Shown: piece after piece, positions 1-15,304 of the stretch | Layout of the letters: each line of letters opens with the position of its first letter | Numbering within the stretch: position 1 is the stretch's first letter | Notes under the pieces: model-generated | Seen by the model: the letters and a program-made list of their open reading frames with translations, nothing else | What the model was told of the DNA's origin: nothing | Database searches by the model: none | Made by a program: the position numbers and the translations under genes | NCBI GenBank assembly: GCA_945897795.1 | Contig: CAMDFT010000003.1 | Coordinates: 23,578 to 87,577, forward strand | Length of the DNA stretch: 64,000 nucleotides | Source: Limnohabitans sp. Rim8 | GTDB lineage: Bacteria; Pseudomonadota; Gammaproteobacteria; Burkholderiales; Burkholderiaceae_C | Direction: 5' to 3'

Positions 1-1203
1 TGGCCCTGGAGTTGCCGTCGTATCAGCGCAAAGAAAATTGGGGCGCTTCAGAAACTTTCTACCAACTGGTTCGTCACCTGGCTGCTCCCAAATCCGCCGA
101 ACAAAGGGCAGAACCTGCCAAGCCACGGTGCAACATCTTAGGCCCCACCGCCTTGGGATTCAGGCACCGCGATGACTTGGCAGAAATACGCAAGCTGCTG
201 ACCGACATGGGCGTAGAGATCAATGTGGTGGCCCCTTTGACGGCCACGCCTGACGATATCGCGCGCCTGGCCGATGCCGATTTCAATGTGGTTCTCTACC
301 CTGAAATTGCCCAATTGAGCGCGCAGTGGCTGCAACGAACTTTTCAACAGCCCTTCACCAAAACCATTCCGATTGGGCACAACGCAACCTGTGCATTTAT
401 TCGGGAAGTGGCGGAACTTGCCGGGTTCGATCCAGAGGCCACCTTGTCCAAGGCCGTGTCACGAGCCGCTTGGTACAGCCGATCGGTCGATTCCAACTAC
501 TTGACGGGCAAACGGGTTTTTGTGTTTGGCGATGCCACACATGCCGTGGCCGCCGCCAAAGTGGCAGCGCAAGAAATGGGCTTCACGGTGGTGGGCATTG
601 GCACTTACAGCCGAGAGTTTGCAAGGGAAGTGCGTGACGCCGCCAAGATTTACGGTGTGGAACCCTTGATCAGTGACGACTATTTGGAAATAGAAGCACA
701 CATCTCGCAGTTGAATCCTGAGTTGGTGCTGGGTACCCAAATGGAGCGCCACATTGCCAAGCGTTTGGGTGTGCCGTGTGCGGTCATTTCAGCGCCAGTG
801 CATGTGCAAGATTACCCTGCCCGCTACTCACCTCAAATGGGCTTTGAAGGCGCCAGCGTTCTTTTTGACACCTGGGTACACCCCCTGATGATGGGTCTGG
901 AAGAGCATCTGATTGGGATGTTCCGCGGCGACTCTGAGTTCCATGAAGATGCTGCGCCCTCCCACCTGGGTGGTGGCGTTCATGCGCAAAGCCTTCAAGA
1001 CACAACGAAAGCGATGCCCGTGGATCAGGCACAAAAGACCAATGCATCCACCATTTCAGAAAGCATCACCGTATCAGTTTGGGATGCAGGCGCAGAGAAA
1101 GAACTCAAAAAAATTCCATTTTTCGTCCGAGGCAAGGCCAGGCGGAATACCGAGAGATTTGCCACCGAACGGGGCATCTCGGTGATCACGACGGAGACAC
1201 TGT

Positions 1204-5906
<4,703 letters not shown>

Positions 5907-5917
5907 GGCTTTGAACC

Positions 5918-6616
5918 ATGAGTGACATCACTTACGAACAACGCCGCGGCCAAATCGAAAACTACTTCGATCGCACAGCCGCTGCCGCTTGGGAGAAATT
6001 GACCTCCGATGCGCCTGTAGGCCGCATTCGCGCCTCGGTGCGTGCAGGGCGCGACCAAATGCGCTCGACCTTGGTGTCATGGTTAGGTCAAGACCTCAAG
6101 GGCAAACGCATATTGGATGCAGGCTGTGGCACAGGTGCTTTGGCGGTTGAAGCAGCACGCTTGGGTGCTCAGGTGGTGGCCATTGATTTGTCCCCTACTC
6201 TGGTCGACTTGGCGCGGGAAAGAATTCCAGCCGACATCGCGCACTTGGTGGAATTTCACAGCGGTGACATGCTTGACAAAGGATTGGGGCACTTTGACCA
6301 TGTGGTGGCCATGGACTCCATCATTCACTATGACACTGAAGATGCTGTCCATGCACTGGCCCAGTTGGCCGAGCGCACAAGCAAATCGATTGTTTTTACA
6401 TTTGCACCGCGCACGCCCATGTTGGCCTTGATGATCTCTGTGGGTCGCTTGCTTCCAAGGGGCGACCGTGCCCCTTGGCTAGAACCGATGGCTGAGACAC
6501 GCATTGCTGAGTTGATGAAGACGCATCCATCGTTGAACGGCTGGCAATGTGCCCGCGCACACAAAGTGTCGAGCGGCTTTTACAAATCCAAAGCGATGGA
6601 GTGGATCCGCTCATGA
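5918..6616 (+). CDS. bchM: Magnesium protoporphyrin IX methyltransferase
   Basis: SAM-methyltransferase motif ILDAGCGTGALAVEAA; position between bchL and lhaA. Confidence 0.95.
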   Translation: MSDITYEQRRGQIENYFDRTAAAAWEKLTSDAPVGRIRASVRAGRDQMRSTLVSWLGQDLKGKRILDAGCGTGALAVEAARLGAQVVAIDLSPTLVDLARERIPADIAHLVEFHSGDMLDKGLGHFDHVVAMDSIIHYDTEDAVHALAQLAERTSKSIVFTFAPRTPMLALMISVGRLLPRGDRAPWLEPMAETRIAELMKTHPSLNGWQCARAHKVSSGFYKSKAMEWIRS

Positions 6617-8049
6617 GAGCCAAAACGTTTGCCAAGTTTGCCAAGCAAATGCCTGTGAATTGGCTGCCGTTTGCGGACGTGGCCAGCCCAGGCTTGCCGA
6701 TGGCGCGTTTGTTGCGCTTGTCACTGTTCAAGTTCACCATGGGCATCACCACCGCCTTGATGATCGGCACCCTGAACCGGGTCATGATTGTGGAATTGTT
6801 TGTCCCCGCTTGGTTGGTGGCATTGATGTTGGCCCTTCCCCTGCTGGTGGCACCGTTCAGGGCGGTCACGGGCTACCAATCCGATGTCCACATCTCCGCC
6901 TTTGGATGGCGCCGGGTGCCTTACATGTGGGGCGGTACATTGATTCAATTTTTAGGGCTGGCCGTCATGCCCTTTGCCTTGCTGGTTCTGTCGGGTGGCG
7001 GGCAAGTTCCTGTGCCTGACTGGGTGGGTCAAGGCGCTGCTGCCATCGCATTCTTGATGGTGGGTGCAGGTTTGCAAACATCGCAAACCGCAGGTCTGGC
7101 CTTGGCCACCGATCAAGCCAGTGAAGAGACCCGGCCACGGGTCGTGGCCCTGATGTACACCATGCTCTTGGTCGGCGCCGTCTTTGGCAGTTTGGCGTAC
7201 AGCTTTTTACTCGCCACCTTCACACCCGAAATTTTGGTTCAAGTCGTGCAAGGTACGGCGCTGGTGGTGTTGCTGCTCAACGGTATTGCGCTTTGGAAGC
7301 AAGAACCTCGCAATCACGAGCGTGTCAAGGCGATGAAAACCGAAATTCGCCGCCCATTCAAAGAGGTTTGGGCAGAATTTATTGCTTTACCCAACGCGAG
7401 GCGCTTCTTATGGGCCACGGCTTTGGGCACCATGGGATTCAACATGCAGGACATTGTTCTGGAGCCCTATGGCGGTGAAATTCTGAAATTGAGTGTGGGT
7501 GCGACCAGTGCACTGACAGCGATGTTGTCTGCGGGTGGCTTGTTGGGCTTTTATGTGGCTGGCCGCCAATTGGCCAAAGGCATAGACCCGATGCGGCTGG
7601 CAGCCTATGGCGCATTGGCAGGCTTGCCTGCATTTGCAGCCGTGATTTTTTCAGCGCCCCTGGATGCGGGTTGGCTGTTCAAGTTTGGCGCCATGGGCAT
7701 TGGCTTTGGTGGTGGCTTGTTTGCGGTCGGTACTTTGTTCACGGCCATGCGCATTGAGTCCAATTTCATAGGCTTGGCCTTGGGTGCTTGGGGGGCTGTG
7801 CAAGCGGCAGCCGCTGGCCTGTCCATGTTCTTTGGCGGTGCATTGCGAGACATCGTGAACACATTGGCCTCGCAAGGCGCTTTGGGCGAAGGTTTGACGG
7901 ACCCCTCGGTGGGGTACAGCATGGTCTACCACGTTGAAATGCTTTTGTTGTTTCTCACCCTGATTGCTGTGGGGCCCCTGGTCAAACGCAGCAGCTCTTT
8001 TTCAATCGCTGTTCCCTCAACCCTCGGCTTGACCGAGTCACGCATTTAA
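6613..8049 (+). CDS. lhaA: PucC/LhaA-family light-harvesting assembly protein (MFS fold)
   Basis: Multi-TM protein with FKFTMGITTALMIGTLNRVMIVEL, typical of the PucC/LhaA family; ATG at 6613 overlaps the bchM stop. Confidence 0.93.
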   Translation: MRAKTFAKFAKQMPVNWLPFADVASPGLPMARLLRLSLFKFTMGITTALMIGTLNRVMIVELFVPAWLVALMLALPLLVAPFRAVTGYQSDVHISAFGWRRVPYMWGGTLIQFLGLAVMPFALLVLSGGGQVPVPDWVGQGAAAIAFLMVGAGLQTSQTAGLALATDQASEETRPRVVALMYTMLLVGAVFGSLAYSFLLATFTPEILVQVVQGTALVVLLLNGIALWKQEPRNHERVKAMKTEIRRPFKEVWAEFIALPNARRFLWATALGTMGFNMQDIVLEPYGGEILKLSVGATSALTAMLSAGGLLGFYVAGRQLAKGIDPMRLAAYGALAGLPAFAAVIFSAPLDAGWLFKFGAMGIGFGGGLFAVGTLFTAMRIESNFIGLALGAWGAVQAAAAGLSMFFGGALRDIVNTLASQGALGEGLTDPSVGYSMVYHVEMLLLFLTLIAVGPLVKRSSSFSIAVPSTLGLTESRI

Positions 8050-8070
8050 TTGTTCAAAGGAGAAGACGTT

Positions 8071-8832
8071 ATGCAAACAGTTGGCAACATCACTGGTTAT
8101 ATCGATTTAGCCCAAATACTGCTTTATGTATTTTGGCTATTTTTTGCTGGCCTGATTTGGTACTTGGTCACCGAAAACCACCGCGAAGGCTATCCCATGG
8201 AGTCCAGCAGCAGCGGACGCGCTGTGGTCAAGGGCTTCCCCATTCCAGCCCCCAAAACTTTCTTGCTCGAAGGTGGCAAAACTGTCACGGTGCCTGACCT
8301 CACACGCAAAGAGCCGGCTTACAACGCCGTGGCAACCAGTCGCAGTTCTGGCTCCACCATTGAGCCCAAAGGGAACGCCATGACCGCAGCCGTCGGCCCA
8401 GGCGCTTACACGATGCGCGAGGATGTCCCCGAGCGGACATCCCATGGCGTGCCTCTGATTCAACCTTTGCGGATCGCCAGCGATTACACCGTCGCACCCC
8501 AAGACGTCGATCCACGCGGCCTGCCCGTCATGGCTGGCGATGGCAAACAAGGCGGCACGGTCAAGGACATTTGGATAGATTCTGCTGAAATGATGTTCCG
8601 ATATTTAGAAGTGGAAATCGCGGGTGGTCGTACTGTTTTGCTGCCCATCACGTTTTCCCTAATTCGCAGAAACCAAGTAGAAGTGCATGCTGTCTATGCT
8701 CGCCATTTCGCTGATGTGCCTGCCCTGAAAAATCCAGATCAGGTCACAAAATTGGAAGAAGAAAAAATCAGTGCTTACTACGGGGCCGGAACTTTGTATG
8801 CCGATGCCAAACGCAGTGAGCCGCTGATCTAA
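8071..8832 (+). CDS. puhA: Photosynthetic reaction centre H subunit
   Basis: N-terminal TM with GNITGYIDLAQILLYVFWLFFAGLIWYL, PRC-barrel region; ATG 8071 after an AGGAGAAG RBS. Confidence 0.96.
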   Translation: MQTVGNITGYIDLAQILLYVFWLFFAGLIWYLVTENHREGYPMESSSSGRAVVKGFPIPAPKTFLLEGGKTVTVPDLTRKEPAYNAVATSRSSGSTIEPKGNAMTAAVGPGAYTMREDVPERTSHGVPLIQPLRIASDYTVAPQDVDPRGLPVMAGDGKQGGTVKDIWIDSAEMMFRYLEVEIAGGRTVLLPITFSLIRRNQVEVHAVYARHFADVPALKNPDQVTKLEEEKISAYYGAGTLYADAKRSEPLI

Positions 8833-8878
8833 GGCTTCGCGGCCATGCGTGTTGAATGAACAGCTGAAGAGGAATCAA

Positions 8879-9550
8879 ATGCCCATCGAAAACCTTGGTC
8901 ATGAATACGAGTTTGAACCGCAGTACGGCCTGCCTGAAAGGTTGCCTTCTGATGAGTTCATAGTTTGGCAAGGCTCACCCGAAGTCGCAGCACTGGCCTC
9001 TTCGGCCTTTCACATCAAAAAGCTGGTCATCTATTTTGCGGTGCTCATTGTGGCCTGCGCATGGCCGGCTTTGGAAGAAGGTGCTGGTGTCATGGCGGTG
9101 CTGCTGTCCATCAAATGGATGACGCCACTGGCCCTCGTTGGCCTGGGTTCCGTGTGGATGATGGCTTACATGACTTCTCGCACGACGGTTTACACCTTGA
9201 CAAACAAGCGGGTGGTCATGCGTTTGGGCATCGTGTTCACCGTGTCGTTCAACTTCCCGTTGAAACAAGTGGCATCAGCGGATATTCGGACGCTGCAGAA
9301 CGGCTTTGGGGACATCACTTTGGCGTTGAAAGGTTCAGATCGCATTGCATGGATTCATTTATGGCCCAGTGTGAGGCCCTGGAAAATTAACAAACCAGAG
9401 CCCACCCTGCGCGCCATACCCCATGTTCAAGAGGTTTCCGCCAAATTGCGCGATGCATGGTCACAAAATACAGGTTTGCCTGCCCATGCGACTGCTTCCG
9501 TCTCGAGTGGAAAATCCAATTCAAATGAACTTCAAGTGAGTCTGACATGA
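8879..9550 (+). CDS. puhB: Photosynthetic complex assembly protein PuhB (PH-domain membrane protein)
   Basis: Sequence and position directly downstream of puhA; ATG 8879 preceded by AGAGGAA. Confidence 0.9.
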   Translation: MPIENLGHEYEFEPQYGLPERLPSDEFIVWQGSPEVAALASSAFHIKKLVIYFAVLIVACAWPALEEGAGVMAVLLSIKWMTPLALVGLGSVWMMAYMTSRTTVYTLTNKRVVMRLGIVFTVSFNFPLKQVASADIRTLQNGFGDITLALKGSDRIAWIHLWPSVRPWKINKPEPTLRAIPHVQEVSAKLRDAWSQNTGLPAHATASVSSGKSNSNELQVSLT

Positions 9551-10017
9551 GCGGATTGCAAGCATCAACCTTGACACGCAAAGCCACACCAGATCACTTC
9601 CCTCAGTGGGTTTTGTATTGCGCGGCGGGCATCATCGCGTTCTCGCTCATTTCTGTCGGCCTCGTTCGCATCACCGGCAACGGTCCAGACCAAAAAGCCG
9701 CAACCCCTACTGTCCAACGATCACTGGTTTTTCAGGATCACCATGACGGCGGTGTCCGTGTGGTGGACGGTTTGACTGGAAAAACCTTGACGGTTTTGCA
9801 CGGCGAGCAAGGCTTTGTGCGCGGCACTCTGCGTGCCTTGACGCGAGAGCGGTACTCAAGGGGCATTGGTTCTGAGTTGCCATTTGAATTGATTGCTCGC
9901 GTGGATGGCCGCGTCACTTTGTTTGACCCGAGCACTGGACAACGGGTGGACTTGGAGTCATTTGGGCCGACCAATACGGGTGAATTCGCACGGTTCTTAG
10001 CCATGCAGCCTGAATAA
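9547..10017 (+). CDS. puhC: Photosynthetic complex assembly protein PuhC
   Basis: Single N-terminal [19 protein letters not shown]...[42 protein letters not shown] pattern; between puhB and acsF. Confidence 0.9.
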   Translation: MSGLQASTLTRKATPDHFPQWVLYCAAGIIAFSLISVGLVRITGNGPDQKAATPTVQRSLVFQDHHDGGVRVVDGLTGKTLTVLHGEQGFVRGTLRALTRERYSRGIGSELPFELIARVDGRVTLFDPSTGQRVDLESFGPTNTGEFARFLAMQPE

Positions 10018-10058
10018 AGACGCAACAGCTTTGTTTTAAGAAACTGGAATCTTCGTTT

Positions 10059-11135
10059 ATGCAAACCACCTCAACCATTGACAGCGCTGAAAAAGCCTCC
10101 CAAAAAGCCGTTGAGAGCACGATGCTCAGCCCACGCTTTTATACGACAGACTTTGCTGCCATGGACAAACTGGACGTGTCCCCCATGCGAGCGGAGTGGG
10201 ACAAAATGATGGCGGAATACGAGGGTGACAACAACCACGATCACTTTCAGCGTGATGAAGAGTTTGCCAAAGAAGTTGCCGAAAGATTCTCTCAAGTCAG
10301 TCCTGAGATGCGCCAAGAGTTTTTAGACTTTTTGATTTCATCACTCACTTCCGAGTTTTCGGGTTGCATTCTGTACAACGAAATTTTCAAAAATGTAGAG
10401 AACCCCGATATCAAACAGTTGATGCGTTACATGGCGCGAGATGAGTCTCGCCATGCCAGTTTCATCAACCAGTCTTTGAAGGACTTTGGCTTGGGTATCG
10501 ACTTGGGTAATTTGAAACGCACCAAGGCTTACACCTACTTCAAGCCCAAGTACATTTTTTACGCAACCTATTTGTCCGAGAAAATTGGCTACGCCCGTTA
10601 CATCACCATTTACCGTCAATTGGAAAAGAATCCAGACAAACGCTTCCACCCCATTTTCAGGTGGTTTGAGCGCTGGTGCAACGACGAGTTCCGCCATGGC
10701 GAATCTTTTGCCTTGATCATGCGCGCCAATCCGCATTTGCTGCAGGGCGGCAACGTGTATTGGATCCGCTTTTTCTTGGTGGCTGTTTATGCCACGATGT
10801 ACGTTCGTGATCACGCCCGCCCTATGCTTCACCAAGAGATGGGTTTGGAGTCGGGCACCTACGATTACGAAGTGTTCCGCATCACCAATGAAATCACCAA
10901 GCAAGTCTTTCCTGTCAGCTTGGACATCGACAACCCAGTCTTCAGGGATTGCTTATCCCAGTTGTTCCATGTGCAAACCCAAATGGATGCGGCCAAAGCC
11001 AAGGGTGGTTTGATGGGGAACCTACAGCGAGCGCGTTGGGCCATTTCGGGCGGTTTCACCTTCCTTCGCTTGTACTTTTTGCCGGTCAAACACCATGCGC
11101 TGCCCGCAGATGTTCGCATGGTGCCGGCCTGGTGA
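10059..11135 (+). CDS. acsF: Mg-protoporphyrin IX monomethyl ester (oxidative) cyclase
   Basis: Di-iron motifs including [13 protein letters not shown] and [17 protein letters not shown]; 358 aa. Confidence 0.96.
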   Translation: MQTTSTIDSAEKASQKAVESTMLSPRFYTTDFAAMDKLDVSPMRAEWDKMMAEYEGDNNHDHFQRDEEFAKEVAERFSQVSPEMRQEFLDFLISSLTSEFSGCILYNEIFKNVENPDIKQLMRYMARDESRHASFINQSLKDFGLGIDLGNLKRTKAYTYFKPKYIFYATYLSEKIGYARYITIYRQLEKNPDKRFHPIFRWFERWCNDEFRHGESFALIMRANPHLLQGGNVYWIRFFLVAVYATMYVRDHARPMLHQEMGLESGTYDYEVFRITNEITKQVFPVSLDIDNPVFRDCLSQLFHVQTQMDAAKAKGGLMGNLQRARWAISGGFTFLRLYFLPVKHHALPADVRMVPAW

Positions 11136-11166
11136 TTTTGCAATCTACTGAATCTGAAAGCCAAGG

Positions 11167-11970
11167 ATGACCGACACCTTGATGGCATTGGGATTTGCGA
11201 TTTTTATCTGGTGGTTCAGCACGGGCATTGTGATTCTTTTAAATCGCATGTCACGCACTGCAATCACCTTAAGCTTGGTCATCTCTTCTGCTCTTGGCAT
11301 TGGCGCTTTGGTGGGTTTGTCCCACACAGCTCAGCAAACGGGTGTCACGGGCGCCTATTGCGCTTTCACCTGTGCCTTGCTGGCTTGGGGTTGGAACGAG
11401 TTGAGTTTTCTTACGGGTTGGATCACCGGTCCTCAAAAAACAGCCCTCTTAAAAAGTACAACAGGTTGGCCGCGATTTACGGCCTCCTTCAATGCCGTGG
11501 TTTGGCACGAATTGGCCATCCTCATCGTTGGCTTGGCCATTGTGGTCATCACCTGGGATGCGCCCAACCAAGTGGGAACAGGCACTTATTTGGTTTTGTG
11601 GACCATGCGCACCAGTGCCAAGCTGAACCTGTTTTTTGGTGTGCGCAACCTGAGTGAAGAATTCTTGCCTGTGCACTTGGCGTATTTGGAAAGTTTCTTC
11701 AAGCGCCGCCGCATGAACGCGTTTTTCCCCTTCGCAGTGGTCTCAGCCAGCGCCTGTTTGTGGTGGTTGGTTGACTTTGCAAATCAGCCCATGACCACAC
11801 CTGCGCAAGTGGTGGGCTCGGTTTTGGTGGGCACCATGTTGGCATTGGCCATTCTCGAACACCTGATGCTGGTGCTGCCACTGGACACCACGGCATTGTG
11901 GCGCTGGGCCATTCGCAAGCAGAACACAGAAACCCCTGCGCCCTACGCGGCGCATGTGCCGCCGGTTTAG
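11167..11970 (+). CDS. puhE: Putative photosynthetic complex assembly protein PuhE (DUF3623)
   Basis: Multi-TM ORF with LWTMRTSAKLNLFFGVRNLSEEFLPVHLAYLESFF, downstream of acsF. Confidence 0.9.
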   Translation: MTDTLMALGFAIFIWWFSTGIVILLNRMSRTAITLSLVISSALGIGALVGLSHTAQQTGVTGAYCAFTCALLAWGWNELSFLTGWITGPQKTALLKSTTGWPRFTASFNAVVWHELAILIVGLAIVVITWDAPNQVGTGTYLVLWTMRTSAKLNLFFGVRNLSEEFLPVHLAYLESFFKRRRMNAFFPFAVVSASACLWWLVDFANQPMTTPAQVVGSVLVGTMLALAILEHLMLVLPLDTTALWRWAIRKQNTETPAPYAAHVPPV

Positions 11971-11989
11971 CCTGCCCACTTGGACTCAC

Positions 11990-13573
11990 ATGACAAATCT
12001 CTTCAAATCCATCCATTCCGACGCGGGCTCAGAGGGCGGTGGTGGTCTTCAAAACCATCCCACCGGCTCAGCGTCAAATTTGGGAGATCGTCGACCGACG
12101 GCCATTGTGATTGGCACCGGTTTCGGTGGCTTGGCTGCCGCCATCCGTTTGAGCGTCAAAGGTTATCGCGTTCAAATGCTGGAAAAACTCGATGCACCGG
12201 GTGGCCGTGCGTATGTGCACAAGCAAGATGGTTTCACCTTTGACGCAGGCCCCACCATCATCACCTTGCCGCACCTGATTGCCGAGCTGTTCACGCTGTG
12301 TGGTCGAGAGATGAAAGACCACGTCGATCTGCGCTTGATGTCGCCCTTCTACCGCATCCGTTTTGACGATGGCACGCACTTTGACTACAGCAACAACGAT
12401 GTGCAGATGCTGGCGCAAATTGCCAAGTTCAGCCCCGAAGATGTGCAAGGGTTTAAAAACCTGATGGTGGCTTCTGAGAAGTGTTTCCAGCTGGGTTTTG
12501 TCGAGCTGGGCATGGTGCCCTTTGAAACCATTGGCGATGTGATCAAGGCCATGCCCAATTTGGCTCGCATGCAAGCTTGGCGCTCCATTTACAGCTTGGT
12601 GGCCCAGCACATCAAGCACCCCAAATTGCGCATCGTCATGAGCTTTCACCCCTTGCTCATTGGCGGCAATCCTTATTCAGTCACTTGCGTCTATTCCCTC
12701 ATCCATTCATTAGAGCGCCGCTGGGGCGTTCACTCTGCCATGGGCGGCACCGGCGCCATTGTCAAAGAACTGGTGAAGCTGCTCGATGAACGCCAAGTGC
12801 CCATTCGCTACAACGCGCCCGTCACACGCATCCGTGTTGAGGACGGCCGAGCCAAAGGCGTCGAGTTGGCCAATGGCGAATATTTGCCTGCCGACATTGT
12901 GGTGAGCAATGGCGATGCCTCTTGGACTTACCGTCACCTCATCGAACCACAGCACCGCAAACATTGGACCGACAAACGGATTGCCAAAGGCAAGTATTCG
13001 TCAGGCTTGTTCGTTTGGTATTTCGGCACGGATCGAAAGTACGAAGATGTGCCCCACCACATGATGGTCTTGGGCCCTCGCTACAAAGGCTTGCTGCAAG
13101 ATATTTTCAAAAACCACAAGCTGTCCAAAGATTTCAGTTTGTATTTGTACCGTCCAACGGCCACCGACCCTTCTTTGGCGCCTGAGGGCTGCGACAGTTT
13201 TTATGCACTATCGGTGGTCCCCAACTTGAGCAGTGAGACCGATTGGCCTGCCATCACTGAGCAGTACCGCGATGCCATTGCCACCGTGCTGCAAGAAAGT
13301 GTGTTGCCCGATCTGAAGCAGCACGTGGTGTCGTCCAAGGTCACTACGCCGCAAGATTTCCAAGACCGTTTGTGGTCCTACAAAGGGGCAGGTTTTGGTC
13401 TGGAGCCCATCTTGGTTCAAAGTGCATGGTTTCGGCCGCACAACAGATGCCAAGATGTTGAAGGTTTATTCATGGTGGGTGCCAGCAGCCAGCCCGGTGC
13501 AGGCGTGCCCAGTGTCTTGATGTCCGCAAAAATGCTTGAACAGGTGGTCCCCGATGTCAAATCATTTGTCTGA
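11990..13573 (+). CDS. crtI: Phytoene desaturase
   Basis: FAD-binding VIGTGFGGLAAAIRLSVKGYRVQMLEK; C-terminal GAGVPSVLMSAKMLEQ; followed by crtB. Confidence 0.94.
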   Translation: MTNLFKSIHSDAGSEGGGGLQNHPTGSASNLGDRRPTAIVIGTGFGGLAAAIRLSVKGYRVQMLEKLDAPGGRAYVHKQDGFTFDAGPTIITLPHLIAELFTLCGREMKDHVDLRLMSPFYRIRFDDGTHFDYSNNDVQMLAQIAKFSPEDVQGFKNLMVASEKCFQLGFVELGMVPFETIGDVIKAMPNLARMQAWRSIYSLVAQHIKHPKLRIVMSFHPLLIGGNPYSVTCVYSLIHSLERRWGVHSAMGGTGAIVKELVKLLDERQVPIRYNAPVTRIRVEDGRAKGVELANGEYLPADIVVSNGDASWTYRHLIEPQHRKHWTDKRIAKGKYSSGLFVWYFGTDRKYEDVPHHMMVLGPRYKGLLQDIFKNHKLSKDFSLYLYRPTATDPSLAPEGCDSFYALSVVPNLSSETDWPAITEQYRDAIATVLQESVLPDLKQHVVSSKVTTPQDFQDRLWSYKGAGFGLEPILVQSAWFRPHNRCQDVEGLFMVGASSQPGAGVPSVLMSAKMLEQVVPDVKSFV

Positions 13574-14633
13574 TGCAAGTTTGAAATCAGCGCCGGTGTC
13601 TTTGCCTTATGACCTAGAGGCTTGCACAGAACTGATGCGCGGTGGGTCTAAATCTTTTTTTGCAGCTTCCAGGTTGCTGCCAGCCCGTTTGCGGCCACCC
13701 GCGATTGCGCTTTACGCATTTTGCCGCTTGGCCGACGACGCAATTGACGATGGCGATGACCCGGTTTTGGCCATGGCCGATTTGAAGTCGCGCTTAGCGG
13801 CCATCTATGCTGGACGTCCTGGAGCAGAAGACGCCGACCGCGCTTTGACGGTGGTGGTTCATCGCTACGGTATTCCTTGTGGCTTGCTGGAGGCTTTGTT
13901 GGATGGTTTCTTGTGGGACTCTCAAGGTCGCCGTTACGAAACTCTGGCCGATGTGGAAGCCTATGGCGCCAGAGTTGCGGGCACTGTCGGTGCCATGATG
14001 TCCATCATCATGGGGGCGAGCACAGACACGGCCATTGCACGCGCCAGTGAGCTGGGCGTGGCCATGCAATTGACCAACATTGCCAGAGACATCGGCGACG
14101 ATGCACGCATGGGGCGCTTGTACATTCCGCGAGCATGGTTCCGTGAAATTGGCATGGACGCCGACGCTTGGTTGGCCAACCCTGTTTTCGATTCACGCAT
14201 TGCAGGTTTCACGCAGCGCTTGCTGTTGCGTGCGGACGCCCTTTACCGCAGAGGCGAGTTTGGTTTGGCTGAATTGCCCTGGGATTGCCGCCCGGCCATA
14301 CAGGCCGCTCGTTTGGTCTATGCCGAAATTGGCAAACAATTGGAACGCGAAGGCCTCAACTCTGTGAACCACCGCACGGTGGTTTCAACTGCGCGCAAAC
14401 TGGCCTTGATTGCCAAAGCAACCGCCGTGGCAGTCAAGGCACCTGTGTTGCCCGATGTCCCTTTGAGTCCCGTACCCGCCATCCATTATTTGGTGGACAT
14501 CGTGAGCTGCGAGCGGCATTCACTGTCCATCCAAAAACCTTGGACCGTGCCTTCTCGAAGCTTCGATCAACGCGTGGCGTGGATGTTGGACTTGTTCGGC
14601 CGCTTGGAGCAACGTGAAAGAGCGGAGCGCTGA
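13554..14633 (+). CDS. crtB: Phytoene synthase
   Basis: SKSFFAASRLLPARLRPPAIALYAFCRLADDAIDDGDD; ATG 13554 overlaps the crtI 3' end. Confidence 0.95.
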   Translation: MSNHLSDASLKSAPVSLPYDLEACTELMRGGSKSFFAASRLLPARLRPPAIALYAFCRLADDAIDDGDDPVLAMADLKSRLAAIYAGRPGAEDADRALTVVVHRYGIPCGLLEALLDGFLWDSQGRRYETLADVEAYGARVAGTVGAMMSIIMGASTDTAIARASELGVAMQLTNIARDIGDDARMGRLYIPRAWFREIGMDADAWLANPVFDSRIAGFTQRLLLRADALYRRGEFGLAELPWDCRPAIQAARLVYAEIGKQLEREGLNSVNHRTVVSTARKLALIAKATAVAVKAPVLPDVPLSPVPAIHYLVDIVSCERHSLSIQKPWTVPSRSFDQRVAWMLDLFGRLEQRERAER

Positions 14634-14639
14634 ACGGTC

Positions 14640-14849
14640 GTGTCACTGAAAGTCATTGAAGTCTTGGTGCTGCTGATCGCTGGCTTTTTGTTTTTCGCCT
14701 GGCAATGGCGCGATTTGAAAAAAGCCCGAGAAATCACGCGCCAGCAAAACGGAAAACAGGCTCGTTCAGAGCCCTCCTCCGCTACAAACAAGTCCGCTCA
14801 ACCGAGCACAGAACCTCCGGGCACTGAGAAAGGGTCAGATGGGGGTTAA
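14640..14849 (+). CDS. Small membrane-anchored hypothetical protein (69 aa, GTG start)
   Basis: One N-terminal TM followed by a charged, Ser/Pro-rich tail; fits between crtB and the next ORF with slight overlap; no family recognised. Confidence 0.5.
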   Translation: MSLKVIEVLVLLIAGFLFFAWQWRDLKKAREITRQQNGKQARSEPSSATNKSAQPSTEPPGTEKGSDGG

Positions 14850-15291
14850 TCTGAAAATTTTGCACTTGGTGTGTGCTTGCTTGTTTTTAGGCAATGTGAT
14901 CATCAGCGGCATTTGGGCCTTGTTGGCCGAACGCACGCGCAACCACACCATCATCAGCTTCAGCAACCGATTGGTGCTCATCACCGATGCTTTGTTCACC
15001 TTCACAGGTGCCGTGGGCGTGGTGTGGACAGGTCATCTGATGGCCCATTCTTTTGGTGGTGAGGCCAACCAACTTTGGATTCAATGGTCCTATGTTTTGC
15101 TCAGTTTTTCAGGGTTGATTTGGATCGGCGTCTTGGTCCCCATTCAACTCAAACAACGCACCTTGCTGCGCAAAAGCACCACACTGGGTGAAGACTATTG
15201 GCGTCTGTCACGCATCTGGCAAATTTCGGGGGCGATTGCCACCTTGTTGCCGCTGCCTATTGTTTACCTGATGGTCACCAAAGCTGCTTGA
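14839..15291 (+). CDS. DUF2269-like integral membrane protein
   Basis: Four predicted TM segments; NLKILHLVCACLFLGNVIISGIWALLAERT resembles DUF2269 proteins. Confidence 0.7.
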   Translation: MGVNLKILHLVCACLFLGNVIISGIWALLAERTRNHTIISFSNRLVLITDALFTFTGAVGVVWTGHLMAHSFGGEANQLWIQWSYVLLSFSGLIWIGVLVPIQLKQRTLLRKSTTLGEDYWRLSRIWQISGAIATLLPLPIVYLMVTKAA

Positions 15292-15304
15292 AGCAGTCCC
15301 TGGC